Shown here piece after piece: positions 42,285 to 53,660 of a stretch of DNA of 64,000 nucleotides. Positions within the stretch are counted from its first letter, which is position 1, and each line of letters begins with the position of its first letter. The notes under the pieces are model-generated. The model was given only the letters and a program-made list of their open reading frames with translations, had not been told where the DNA came from and searched no databases. This DNA comes from Epiperipatus broadwayi (Eukaryota; Onychophora; Udeonychophora; Euonychophora; Peripatidae): positions 4,366,853 to 4,430,852 of the forward strand of contig JAQFVV010000021.1 of assembly GCA_028023455.1 (NCBI GenBank), given 5' to 3'. The position numbers were made by a program, and so were the translations under genes.

Positions 42285-44150
42285 AACTCCTGGTTTACTA
42301 ATAAAAGTAAAATCTTGGTCTGGGCATTAGGGAAATTATAATACTACATTAGCTGCTATCTACTAATAACTGAAATACACAGTAAGCTACTCTCCAGTAG
42401 AGTGAAATACTGTTTTGGAAAGTCATATAATATTGTTGCTGATATTTAAACTCATGAAAAATCATAGTGTTAATTTCTTGATGTCTTGTGCTGTTTGAAC
42501 AATCAAGTAGAAAATTGAGCAAGTGTAATTGATAAAATTGAATTTTTTTTAGTTTATATAACTGAGGATTCAGGAGTTTAGTTAATGAGTTGCCACTCTG
42601 CTACTGAGCCAACTACCAAGAGCATTAAGTTCTCTGTTAGATATATGATAAAAAAAGTTACTGAAAATTTAATGTTATCAACATTAATGGCAAATTAAAA
42701 CCAATAAACTGTTGCCCCTATTTCATAAATCCACTAATACTTAATTATTTCTGAAGTTAATATTAATAAATAATATTGTGATAAATAATTAAGAATTAGC
42801 TATACAAACTGTTTAAATTGCTCAAAATTTTTTTATTGTTTACTGTGATTAAAAAATTCAATTCATAAAAAGTTCAAGCAACAGAAATGAAAGCACTGAA
42901 GTCACTATTTAAGGACCATCCATTCCAGAATACAACTGCACTAAACTATATAGTGAAATATGATAATTATGACTAACATGCCTCAAAATACAAAAAGGAA
43001 ACATTATTCATATGTGTATATATGTACATGCACAGTGTCTAAATTAATATCACATGTTCACATTTAATAACTTCCATTTTTATTAAGTTCAAATAAAGCT
43101 TAATAATAGAAAGTATCAACTACAGTTGAACAATGAGAGTTTGATGAAGTGGTATTGAAGTTTTGAAAGTTTAAATGAAGTCCAGAAGTAATTTGAGACC
43201 AAACACCACTTTTTGCCAAGAACATGTTTTTATAGGTATATTTAAAAGACAAAATTAATACTAAAGGGCAATCAAAATGTCACATGATACCATGTTATTG
43301 AGACAGAACACTCAGTATTATCAACACATATTTTCGATGAAGTACACAGTATATAACCATGAAAAGATGATCAATTCTCCAAGCTACCTGATACATCATC
43401 TCTAAGTCAAAGCATGTTTTATGTGGGGACTTGGTTTAGTTATTAACCACTAAAATTTTAAGTCAATAATGCGTGGAACACAAATTAAGTCAGTATGATA
43501 ATCAGGCAAAACTGCTGCTGAAACATTTTGAAATGATTCCAACTGTATACAAAGTAAAACCATAAATAGCAAAAATAGTTTTAAGTGAACCACAAGATTT
43601 GATGGTGGCAGGAAAAGTATTGAAGATCATTGAGGAAAGTACAAAGAGCGGTCACATTTTATGTTGTAAGTCATATTTCAGACACACTACACATTCCAGA
43701 CACACTATAACCTTAAAATTTTTGTGGTGAATAATTAAACTGTCACTGTGTCACTGTATAATACATGAATAATTAAGAGATTGCACTGCAGGAAATTTGA
43801 AGAATCAGTTATTTTTTCACTAGAACATACTGTATGTTTTCCACTCTTTTGACGATATCAGCAACACTTGGATGTGAATGGAGAATGATTTAAGCACTTA
43901 CATTATTGCTTATTTTAGATTGACATTTTTTTCATTACAGTTTGACTTAAAAGTGTGAATCTTCCTGTACTCTTATCTTTAAATCCACCCAATATAGATC
44001 AACACATTAATGATTATTACAAATCATTTATTAGGTTAGAAATTATCATATCATTTCTAGCTAAGTTATAAACTCTAAATCTAGTTAAAGATAAAAATTT
44101 ATGAATAAAAAACCAAAATTAATCACAAATGTAAAACACTAAATATCACA
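42285..44150. other. AT-rich DNA without recognisable gene
   Basis: No gene was recognised. The stretch 43100-43700 is somewhat less AT-rich and has phrases such as GGTGGCAGGAAAAGTATTGAAGAT that could come from an old element, but no protein motif can be read. Confidence 0.4.
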
Positions 44151-44520
44151 TGATTCTGACCACAGGATGATGATGACTCTGGTTATTAAAGAACCAGAGA
44201 TACTAAAATATGAAGATATTGAACTGGATTCATATATGCATGACTGCACAAGTGATTGAACTTGAATAAAAAATGCTATTGTGTTTACATTTTGGATTCA
44301 TATATAGCTAACTAAAAACATAAAAGGTGGTTGCTCGAAGGTGCATTACATGCTAAAATTTAGGTACAAGCCTCCTTACTGAAATTAGACTGGGGATATT
44401 AGAAGAGTAGGCACTAAATAGGGGGTTTTGACACAAACCTTCTTGCTTCCATTGATTACCATGGTTTGCACTGGTTGACATTATTGTATGGGAAATTTGC
44501 TACTGTTTTAGTGCCTTATC
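44151..44520 (+). repeat. Family B element, forward arm, ribozyme deleted
   Basis: The family B blocks are in order (ATCACATGATTCTGACCACAGGATGATGATGACTCTGG, AGAACCAGAGATACTAAAATATG, then CATTGATTACCATGGTTTGCACTGG and TGTATGGGAAATTTG). The hammerhead has lost stem II: CTTACTGA joins ATTAGACTGGGGATATTAG at about 44377. Confidence 0.75.
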
Positions 44521-44668
44521 TTTTAAGATCTACTTAAGACTTCTAAATTCACCACACATTCTTAAAACATAAATAAAAGAAATCTGGAATTATTTATCTT
44601 CAGATAACATTATTTGTATACTTTAAGAATGTGTGGTGAAATGAAGTTTTAAGTCCATCTAAAGAATT
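44515..44668. repeat. Palindrome, about 150 bp
   Basis: CTTTTAAGATCTACTTAAGACTTC...CACCACACATTCTTAAA (44520-44569) is mirrored by CTTTAAGAATGTGTGGTG...AAGTTTTAAGTCCATCTAAAGA (44621-44667). The loop is about 50 bases. Confidence 0.85.
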
Positions 44669-45655
44669 GAATTAATAAAAATAAATGTAGAAGTTGTTAA
44701 AAATCAAACGGGGTATGTATATATTTAAAATTTGTTTTTAAAAAGAAAATAGACCCACCCCACCATTTATCAATCAAGCTAAGGTAGGCTTAACTATTCA
44801 CGTAGAAAATATTTTATTCACTCAAAGAGCTTTTTTTAAAATATATGCTGTAATAAACCTTTTGTTTTATTTAATAAAAGAAAATATTTTCCTACTGGTA
44901 ACAAATGACCTTACTTCTCCAGGTCAAATATGTCCTCTGCAAAAGCCGTGACCTGTGGTGAGCTGTTGTAGGTATTCATAAATGATTTCATATAAAAGAA
45001 ATTTTCAGTCCAAATTTTATTAAAACAATATTTGATATATGTTTTTTGTAGTTCCATCATGGGAAATTTTATCAATAAAAAGTAGCAAACTTTAGCCTGG
45101 AAAAAAAAAGACCGGCTTCCAGGAGGGATAAAATTGAAATAAAAAAATTAAAAAAGACTAAAATTTTAGGGATAAAGATGGGAACAATAGCTGGATTGTT
45201 ATGACTCATGATGTTTTGTCAAGAATTTATTATTTGAAAATATCAGCAGTTTATTCTATTTTGTCAAATTAACTTAATCAAACTAAAAACTCTTGTCGGT
45301 TTCTATGGAAACTGTTTAACACCTTAGGCTATCTCTCTGTACTAAATTCTTTTCAAACAGAAGCCTTTTCTTTTTTTACATATATAGTTTTTAGATTTTT
45401 AATTTCACAAATCTCCCAAGATTAAATGAAATAAAAGTTTTACGAAAACAGTAATCATTCGTCTACATTCGCCTTATATTAGTAGCAGTTTAAAAAATTT
45501 TTAAAAATGAAAATCATTTTCCTCCTAAAATCGTTTTGATATATTTTTTAATAATGTTATTATAATTCGACAATGTCTCATTTTGCAGTGTGGTTTTATT
45601 TACATACAATTTTACAAATATATAATTCTAAGGCAGTATGCAATTTTCTTATACT
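44669..45655. other. AT-rich DNA without recognisable gene
   Basis: No gene or repeat was recognised. Confidence 0.45.
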
Positions 45656-45805
45656 GACTGTTTCTTATATATGTAAATAGAGGGATTTGAACTCAGGAGT
45701 TTTCATTCCATTCTTCACTCTATCATGTATCTTTTTCGCATGTGTGTGGTCATGTGTATCGGTTGCTTGAGATAGAGTGGCGGATAATTGGACTGAAAAA
45801 TTCTG
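45656..45805. repeat. Family A terminal blocks only (collapsed hairpin)
   Basis: The left terminal block (GAGGGATTTGAACTCAGGAG, 45682) and the right block (CTTTTTCGCATGTGTGTGGTCATGTGTATCGG, ending GGACTGAAAAATTCTG) lie next to each other. Everything between, including the ribozymes, is deleted. Confidence 0.75.
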
Positions 45806-45974
45806 CGAAATTGTTTTACAAATATTAAAACTCATTTAAAATATAAAAATTAGTAGGTATAATTGCTTAGAATTGCAGATATTTTAAAATGCAATTATTA
45901 TTTTTTCTATATAGAGCAAAAAATAGTAAATATACATTTTAATTATTCGTCAACCACTAAATGATTGATAGATA

Positions 45975-46150
45975 CGATTAACTATTATCAATCTATTATG
46001 AGCTGCAGTTTAGTTTTTATAATCTAAAGCTGTTCTTCTCCACATTATATAGCACATTTTCTTATCCCTTCATCTCATATGTGATCTCTTTTTATGTCTT
46101 TTTCAATCACTTTAGATCAATTTTAAATCTTCACTTGTCCATTCATGGTT
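45975..46150 (-). pseudogene. 5-prime truncated RTE-type LINE, 3-prime end only
   Basis: On the minus strand the sequence matches the final 170 bases of the 23.3-kb LINE (TGGACAAGTGAAGATTTAAAATTG, the block for RKRSHMRWR-like, and the end near ATAGATTGATAATAGTTAATC). It is more diverged than the 30.2-kb copy. Confidence 0.75.
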
Positions 46151-46500
46151 ATCTTTTGTAGTAATAGACCTTTCCATCTTCAATTCGATCTCTTAATTCT
46201 TCAAATATCAGTAATATCTGTTTGTTTTGTCGTTCATATATATCAACTCCTCTCATGTTCTTAGTCATGGATTTCAATTCCTCCTTAAAAATTGTAGCAC
46301 ATTTCTCTTTACATTTGTTGTATAGTATGCAGTCTGTATGTTTTTCAATTAAGGATTCAAGTCTCAAATTAATAAGAAATTATTGGGAACATATATTTAT
46401 TAAAAATCTCCCTTTGCAAGCACGAAGGCAAATCTTTTTATTATTAAATCATTTCTACCAAAGCTCTTCCTTCTAGTTGTTCTGTAATTAATTTCATCCA
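46149..46500 (-). CDS. Unrecognised 72-residue frame, possible mobile-element fragment
   Basis: A minus-strand frame (46367 to 46149) reads with protein-like, Lys/Glu/Ile-rich, largely helical composition (MRLESLIEKHTDCILYNKCK...). It has a possible amphipathic or coiled-coil character and two closely spaced Cys. I recognise no family. It abuts a truncated LINE, so it may be a flank fragment of another element. Function unknown; low confidence that it is expressed. Confidence 0.25.
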
Positions 46501-46770
46501 TTATATATCCATTATATTAATAATATGACCAGTATATTTACAATTGTTAACTTCTTTTTAATCTTTACTGTCAATTTTTGTTTGCTACTTCTTTATAAAG
46601 TCATTTGACATAACTAGTTTTTTTTAAAAAAAAGTTATCCTTAGTCTAACATTTTTTTTTAGTGTCGTATATGTATGTGTGTAATAAGTCGATTAATATG
46701 CTTTAAACATAAGTAAATAAATCTAAGAGATGTCTGCTCTAGTCATGTTTACAATTGCATCTTTTATTGA
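46501..46770. other. AT-rich DNA
   Basis: No gene or RNA was recognised. Confidence 0.4.
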
Positions 46771-46773
46771 TGC

Positions 46774-47026
46774 TATATAATCATATATATTACTTATAAT
46801 ACTTCATTCATATACACTTTAATGCAAGTAATTTTCTTAAACTTTTTTATTTTCTTACAGTTTCGACTGTCCAGCAGTCTTCGTCAGAGCTCTATCTTCC
46901 TTACAGTTTTAACTTTACTTTACTGGACAGTCAAAACTGTAAGAAAATAAAGAAGTTTAAGAAAATTACTTGCATTAAAGTGTATATGAATGAAGTATTA
47001 TAAGTAATATATATGATTATATGAAG
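46774..47026. repeat. 250-bp palindrome with Penelope-type hammerhead-like core
   Basis: TATAATCATATATATTACTTATAATACTTCATTCATATACACTTTAATGC (from 46776) is mirrored by the right arm ending near 47022. The inner arms carry CAGTTTCGACTGTCCAGCAG and its partial mirror CTGGACAGTCAAAACTG. A similar palindrome core exists at 61735-61935 with different outer arms. Confidence 0.85.
46856..46900 (-). ncRNA. Hammerhead-like motif of Penelope/SINE type
   Basis: On the minus strand CUGACGA is followed by an extra A, then a strong hairpin GACUG-CUGGA-CAGUC and GAAAC UGUA. This fits CUGANGA...GAAA except for the extra base between the core and stem II. Stem I pairing is weak here. It is similar in syntax to the motif at 53774 and 61831. 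Activity is doubtful. Confidence 0.4.
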
Positions 47027-47169
47027 ATATGCAAAGAAAGTGAATAAGAAGAATAAGAGAGTATACTTTTGATGCTATATAAACTGTTGTTATGTTTTTA
47101 TAGATTATTTGGAAAAACTCCAAACAACTGAAAAAGGATTTTATTCCTGAAAGACATATATATATATAT

Positions 47170-49791
47170 TGAAACAGATAGATCGAAGGATCGATCTTAG
47201 TTTCATAGTTTTCATTTTGAAGTACGGTAATTCTAAATCACTATTTACCCGCAATGAGGCTTTTTCTATTCCAGGCCACATAAATTTAAGTTAGTTATTT
47301 TATGCTTTGTTTAAAAGAATTTAATGTAAATATTACAAGTATAAATATTACAAATCATGATAAATAATATTCATGTGTGTGGTTTGTAGGTTTATATTCG
47401 CTCAATTTAAAAGTTTCATTGCGTGTATATTTTTTTTTAATTTTAAATCTTTCAAAATTATACAAAGTCATTTAAAAATGCTGATCAAAAGTCACATTCC
47501 TTTGATCGGTATTTTTAGTCAAATCTTACGTGTACAAAATGTACAGAGTAATTAGTTTGTACTTTGAAAGTTAAGATAATGAATTTCAATTTTGTATGCA
47601 CGAATTCCTATGTAATTATTTAGTTTGTCAATTTAGAATCATGTATTGAATTTAGAAATAAATGTAAATCAAACAATGGAAATGAGAAATGTAGGACTCT
47701 TATCAAGAAATGCGAATGCAATTGTATAGCCAAAATTAGATATTGCTGAAGGCCAAAAAATCAAAGGAGGCGGAGTCATGAACAAAAACTATGCAGAGTG
47801 ATCAACCGTAGCCATCTTATGTTATAATATACTAGGGACTCTACTTTTTGACTTTGCTGTGGGTAGACCATCTTGGGCTACAGCAAAGTAGTTGTGCCAG
47901 AGAAATTATCTCAACTGTGATTAAGAAGTTGCCCAGTAAATTGCAATAATGTTGGGCTAAGTCCAAGAAGCTGATCCCTGTTCTGCCGATTTAAATCTTT
48001 CGAGCCGCTGACCCATAATGTTTCCTGTGCTTCCAGTTTTCTCAATTCCAACCTTTAAATTAATCATGCCGTTCTAAGGAATCCAAAATGCGCGCCAACG
48101 TTCTGCATAAACATTACCACAAGGAGAAAAGCCGGACGAAGAAGAATGGTAACTCTTGTTACATGAACTTTTTAACTTTCCTCTAAGCTTAATAATTGTA
48201 TTATTTAATCTGTTATGAATTAATCTAGGTAATTACATGTAAATTTCTTGTTTTCCTTCGTTAAAATGTTACACTAAAGCCTGTCAGTAAATTTCTTCTC
48301 TAATACTTCTGTTCTCTAGTCTTTAGATGATAATTTACTAATATTTTGTGCCTAATAGTAATTCATTAGTGAATATACTTATATTTTTATTATTACTTAC
48401 ATTTACAAACAAAGCGATGCCAATAATAATATTTTTCAACTCTAGTTAAAGCCATTAAAGTTTATTTCATAGTATTATTAGTATATTAATTTTAAAAGTA
48501 ATTTTCTTTTATCGAACTAAAAAATTTGGTTCGTTTATGTTGAGTTGAGAAATATTCAAGTACCTGCATTGTTCCTTTTATTTTGTCAAAATGATATTTT
48601 AATCTTTGCTCCAAATAACAAATATAAAATAAAGTCTAAATTTTTATTATGTTGTTTTTTATATATGAACGGAGTAATAATATAAAGTGAATATTTTTGT
48701 TACTATTATTACCTTCCGAACAACCTGGGGAGTTATGGGTTTCAGAGTGAAATTAATTAATTGTTACTTTTGTGATCTTTTGATTTCGCTATGTTTTATT
48801 TTGAATAGTCATATCAGATTGTTGCATAGAAAATATTACGGAGAGATAACCAAGGTTTTATATAGTTTCACTTTAAGTCCACTTCCGATCACTCTTCCTC
48901 GATGTTACTGTGGCAGTGCCTTTTCCTTCGCCTAAATTGGCGTCTCGTTTTTACTACCAATTGGAAAGAAAGAAATTCTTCTCCAGATAATCTCTTGGAT
49001 CACCGGGGTTCGAAAATGATCCCGGCTGGTTGTAGTGTCCCGGATCTACTTGGGGGCATTAAGACTTGTCAAAGTACAAGCCGCCCGGTCTTCCGTCAAT
49101 GCACCGCAAGTTATTATTGTAGTATATCTTAAGCTCTGCAACCATCAGTACATCATTATTATATTATATTTTTATATAAAACCTCCTCCAATTATCCGTA
49201 TACGTAATGGTTTGAATCTATTAAAATCAAACAACTTAATATAAAATAGTAATTGAATATTTTAAATGCTCAAATTACTCTGATTCTCATATCAACTCGT
49301 ACGACCATTTAAAACATATAAGTATTGGCATGCGTATTGTCTATCAGTCTAAAATGATTATTAAGGACTAGTAGCAAATTATTAGAAATATACGCATGAA
49401 AATTTTACCGTATCTGTACATAGTATTCAATGATTTCAATTATTAAAAATTTATCTAATCTATTTTTGTCTCTCTTGCCTTATTACTCTCGAAATCTAGT
49501 TAAGCACCTGCTGTCTGTATCGACAACTTAAATATATATTGAATTATTAACCGTACCAATATCTCGAATATAAGATATATATGAATAACTGATTGTAGGG
49601 TAATTTAGTCTGTGTTTTCCGACGAGCTAGTAAAGGGAAAACCACATACCGTTGTTGCGTTGTTCATCGGTTGGTCATGCCAGGGGTTTGGGTTTGAATT
49701 TGGTTTGCATTTTGGAATTTATTCCTAGACGTGGACTGGGTTTGAATTCGGATTACTGTGCGTGATTAAGCATGGCGATTTTACCAGTACA
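47170..49791 (+). mobile_element. 2.6-kb TG...CA repeat, copy 2 (candidate giant solo LTR)
   Basis: It begins TGAAACAGATAGATCGAAGG and ends TTTTACCAGTACA, between TA runs, and is the inverted counterpart of the element at 20344-22839. The GC-richer block (48880-49110) includes ATCACCGGGGTTCGAAAATG and GGGGGCATTAAGACTTG, shared with copy 1. Near each start is an inverted pair (TGAAAC with GTTTCA, GATCG with CGATC) that could form a terminal hairpin. Small frames at 48687, 48902 and 49035 are not conserved as one protein between the copies, so I do not call a gene. Confidence 0.65.
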
Positions 49792-50575
49792 ATATATATA
49801 TATATATTGCTGCACGGTGACCATGCATGGCGATCCCAGATACTCTAAACAGTTTAATAATCCTATCTGATGAAAGTTAAATAGCACAACAGTTAGATTT
49901 TGATTTAATTTTAAAAGAATTCTCCTGTTTTTAAACATTGTTTTATATTTCAATAAAGATGATATATACTTTGTTTAAATTATATTTCATCAGGTTTATA
50001 TATATATATTAAAATTTTATTATTTTTATTAGCACACCTGTATCTCAAAGTCTACCAAATTGCAACCATCTACTAGCTACATGTAATGTGTCAATTACTA
50101 TCTCTCTCTCTATATGTTTATATGCCTGGCAAAGGGGATTTATTCTTCTTTCATCAGTTTTCTGTTTGGCTTAAAGCACTTTTACAATTGAACACGATAA
50201 TTATAGCTGTATTATTCCATCGGTTAGCTGCTTTTATAGTGCCTTGTTATTATTTTTAATACGTAAATAGGCTAATTTACATATTCCACCAGCTTGAGAT
50301 TTGGTTTATCATAAATAACAATGTTATAATCAAAACAACTAATAACATCCAATTATTAAATTGGTAGAATATATAAATTATTCTATTTGAATGTTAAGAA
50401 TATTAACAAGGATTTATAAAAGTGGCTAACAGATAAAATAATAGAGGTACAATTATGGTGATTGGCATCAGAAGTACACTAAGCCTATCAGAAAACTGAT
50501 GAATGAAGAATCAGGCATATATATATATATATATCCAAAGTTATTACAAATAAACAATGAATATATATAATTAAA
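49792..50575. other. AT-rich DNA without recognisable gene
   Basis: CTCTACTCT-like simple sequence near 50098 and TA runs near 50516 are present; no gene was recognised. Confidence 0.45.
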
Positions 50576-50985
50576 TGGACATATTAAGGTCCTATGTGTG
50601 AGGATTCAGATTGACTTAAGGTCAACATGGATATGATAATAATATTGGCACCAATAAGGGATATGAGCATTTCATTTTTGGATTTTCAATGATATGGTTA
50701 GTGGAAGAGATGGAGAATGGGGAATATTTAAGTTTGTCCATTAAAGTTTGAAGATTTACTATCTTAATATAAACTAAGCACTGATTGATCATGTGTGTGG
50801 AAGATGATGATTTGAAACAACTGATGAGTGCTGGTTCAGCAAGAAATATGCATATTGGAAATCATTTATCTTTTTCACATGTATATGGTCATGTGTATCA
50901 GTTGTATAAGATGGATTTGATAGATGTAGGGATCTTGAAAGACTGACTTCAAATCCTTTATAATTACATTAAGTTTAGTATAGAC
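50576..50985 (+). repeat. Family A right arm, long form
   Basis: It contains the inner block AAGGTCCTATGTGTGAGGATTCAGATTGACTT and GGTCAACATGGATATGATAATAATATTGG, then the hammerhead, and ends with TTGAAAGACTGACTTCAAATCC followed by ATTAAGTTTAGTATAGACAATATA. The last phrase also follows the arms at 1-345 and 51.4 kb and is part of the repeat. Confidence 0.85.
50806..50870 (+). ncRNA. Family A hammerhead ribozyme with compensatory stem I change
   Basis: Core CTGATGA (50821-50827), GAAA (50843-50846), stem III ATATGCAT (50846-50853) and cleavage A50854 are present. Stem II has five pairs, but its closing pair is G-A. Outer stem I ATGATTT (50807-50813) pairs with AAATCAT (50859-50865). The pair 50812/50860 is U-A where other copies have C-G, a two-sided change that preserves pairing. 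Inner stem I keeps three of four pairs. Confidence 0.78.
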
Positions 50986-51074
50986 AATATACATATATTT
51001 AAATATTACATATTTAGCCTGTATTTTGCCCATCCTTTCTCTGCATAATTAAGTAATCAGATTAATCTCCAATA

Positions 51075-51390
51075 TGTAAATCATCAGATTGACCTGGGGT
51101 TAACATGGGTATGACAATAATATTGGCATAAACCAAGACTTTGAGCATTCCATCCTTGAGAAGATTGAAGTTTGTCTAATAAAGTTTGAAGATTTGCTAT
51201 GTTAATATAAACTGAGCACTGATTGTATATATGTGTGGAAGATAGTGATCTGAACCAACTGATGAATGCCAAATCAGCATAAAATACATATATTTGAGAT
51301 CATTTATCTTTTTCACATGTGCATGGTCATGTGTGTCAATTGTGTAGCTTGAAAGTCTGAGTTCCAGTTCTTTATAATTACAATAAGTTT
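51075..51390 (+). repeat. Family A right arm, second adjacent copy
   Basis: This arm starts inside the inner block (AGATTGACCTGGGGTTAACATGG) and runs through a decayed hammerhead to AGCTTGAAAGTCTGAGTTCC and ATTACAATAAGTTTAGTATAAACAATATA. It sits about 90 bp after the previous arm in the same orientation. Confidence 0.85.
51241..51310 (+). ncRNA. Degenerate family A hammerhead
   Basis: Core CTGATGA is intact but is followed by A in place of G; stem II is ATGCC-AAA-TCAGCAT with mismatches, and GAAA is AAAA. Stem III ATACATAT and outer stem I GTGATC/GATCAT are kept. Confidence 0.55.
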
Positions 51391-51396
51391 AGTATA

Positions 51397-51402
<6 letters not shown>

Positions 51403-51451
<49 letters not shown>
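51403..51451 (+). repeat. (TA)n microsatellite, about 24 units
   Basis: It is a pure TA run at the 3-prime edge of a family A arm. Confidence 0.95.
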
Positions 51452-51453
<2 letters not shown>

Positions 51454-51689
51454 ACTGGAGGCACATTTAACTGATGAGGAATATCCTTTTCACTGGTGAT
51501 GATATGGTCTCAGTTGAAACTTCTATTCATTTTGTATATATAGCAACATTTCTTACTCGTATGATGGTAGATGTGATTAAATCAAAACATTAGTAGACTA
51601 TTTATGATAATTACATGCAAAAAACCCAAATAATTCATTTTAGTAAAGAATTGTGAGGAAATAAACCTTGAAATTACAACCACCTTTCA

Positions 51690-51800
51690 ATTGTCCAGTA
51701 TTTTAAATGAAGAAGTGAAATCTAAAGTGAAATCCATAAGAAAAGAGAAAAACTCCAGGAAAAGATGAAAATGTTACTGATATCTTAAAAGAGCTAGGTG
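51690..51800 (+). pseudogene. RTE-type LINE fragment (start of reverse transcriptase)
   Basis: The sequence matches the LINE region encoding SSELPRILNEEVRHAIK...KAPGNDG...DILKEG (24670-24785 of the main copy), with frameshifts. The piece from 51737 is mirrored downstream as a hairpin. Confidence 0.8.
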
Positions 51801-51875
51801 ATAAATAATAAAAAAATAGCTCTTTTAAGATATCAGTAAATTTTTTATCTTTTCCTGGTTTTTCTCTTTTCTTAT
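51737..51875. repeat. Hairpin formed by a LINE fragment and its own inverted copy
   Basis: The left arm 51737-51794 (AAGAAAAGAGAAAAACTCCA... to AAAAGAGCT) is repeated inverted at 51818-51875 with few differences and a 23-base loop. This is a fold-back made purely of LINE sequence, so local inverted duplication happens to unrelated sequences here. Confidence 0.9.
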
Positions 51876-51889
51876 ATCAAATGCCCAAA

Positions 51890-52135
51890 TAATAATGATG
51901 TATCATATGTTTTGAAATAAACAATAGTATATTTTTCTGAAGGTTTGTATTAGATGGGATAATATGTTGGACTATATCCATCAAATGCAAATAAAGTTTA
52001 AAATGTTTCTCTACATTCAACATTTAATGATAAGTGATGAAAATAATCCAACATATTATCACAAGCAATCGTATTGTTGATATTTAATTAAAGAAGATAA
52101 TTACAAGTAACAAAAATATTTTTTATAAGTTCTAT
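51890..52135. other. Sequence between LINE fragments
   Basis: It contains faint LINE-like phrases but nothing certain. Confidence 0.35.
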
Positions 52136-52139
52136 ACTA

Positions 52140-52912
52140 AATCTTTATCAAGGTAATTATAACTAATCTATACTGAACATTGAATTCAACTCAATTTAAA
52201 GAATAATCTGGATTTAAAAAATGGTTTTAAATATAGTGGATCACATCCAAGTATTGAAAAAAATTATTGAATATACCAATTTATTAAGATGTAAATCAGG
52301 ATACCATATTATTCTGAGGAATACTTATCAAAATGCAATAGCAGTAATTAGATTGTATAGACATTAAGAAAATTTAACATTGATAAGAGTATAATGATTG
52401 AGTAATTTCACAGTCCAAAAATTTTTACACTAGTTTTATAAAAAGTACTTTGATGGTAAGCTAAAAGAGTAAAAAGTATTTGTATATTATTTATTTAGAT
52501 TTCACATATAATACAGTATTCTTTTCATAAATAATATTTAAGAGCTTGAGAAAATGCTGCAACAATTGTCAGATGAAATTAAAAAATTAAAGATAAATGT
52601 TAATAAAAACCTAAATTAATATTCAATGGATTATCTCAAAAAAATAAAATAAAGATTGATAATAATGAATTAGGAGAAATCAACAACTACAAATATCTTG
52701 GCCAAATTATTAATGCATATGGAAGCATAATGAATGGAATAAATCATATAATCAAACTTGAATGGAGTACTTTTGAATAACTTGATATTAAAAGTATATA
52801 TGGCAATGTGTATAAATAGAAAGGTTTTAATGTATTTTATCAGTATTTACTTACAAATCTGAGACTTTGGCACTTAAACAAAAGAGCAATATGGAGATTT
52901 TAGACCAGTGGT
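52140..52912 (+). pseudogene. RTE-type LINE fragment (middle and C-terminal part), heavily decayed
   Basis: It follows the order of the main LINE: ATCTTTATCAAGGTAATTATAAC, the region of REQAGFKSGF, then CTGCAACAATTGTCAGATGAA, the NYKYLGQIIN block (52681-52720), AAACTTGAATGGAGTACTTTTG, and the block for YGSETW. Many stops and deletions are present. This copy and the one at 57.7 kb both keep the sequence that is deleted from the main copy near 25650. Confidence 0.8.
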
Positions 52913-53375
52913 TCACAATCGTTTTACACTTATGATCCTCATACTCAGTCTGAAAACAAGTCATTTATATTTCATAGCACATTATCAGATGATCTACCCC
53001 ATAAGACTTCTTATTGAATATTACTTCTAAGCATATTGTATAAAAATATATAAATGCCAATCAGTATGCAAATGACCACAAAGGTAAACAATAAATTGTA
53101 GGAATATTTTATTTTTTACTAGTTATTATAATTTCCTTATCACTTGGTAATTACTTAACAACCTTTATAATTTCAATATATTTCTTAAGCATCCTTCAAT
53201 AAAGGAAATTACTTTTTAAAACATTTTAATATGCACTGATATAATGTATTACATAAATTTATAGAATTATTTATTAAAGATTATCTTGAAGATAGTTTTA
53301 AAAAAGCAATACAGATTGTTATTATTGGAAAGATATGATAGAGGATAGAAAATAATTAATAAGGTACTTATGTAG
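52913..53375. other. AT-rich DNA without recognisable gene
   Basis: No gene or repeat was recognised. Confidence 0.4.
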
Positions 53376-53660
53376 AATGCCTTCTAGAATCTTGCCAGGC
53401 ATTTTATTTTAAATAATCCATTTTCAAGGGTTTCCAACATGTGGTTAAGGTAGCAGAACATGTATGTGGCACTGAACATATGTTCAATTGGGAAAATAAA
53501 CAAATATTAGATAGAGAAGAAAAGGTATAAAGAAGAAAATTTAAAGAAGCTGCTCACATGACAATGTCAAAAAATCCCATAAGCCAACTCAATGTGACTA
53601 TACATAATATATGGAAACCACTAATCAACTTTGGAAAAAATGGAGAAATCAGGAGGAACC

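Noticed and set aside
48902-49132. Coding gene inside the TG...CA element
   Set aside because: The 76-codon frame shares only one short block with the other copy and is interrupted there; conservation could equally reflect noncoding element function.
51061-51095. Minus-strand hammerhead near TCATCAG at 51081
   Set aside because: The TCATCAG is from the AATCTGATGATGG block of family A arms, not the ribozyme; no stem II or GAAA follows.
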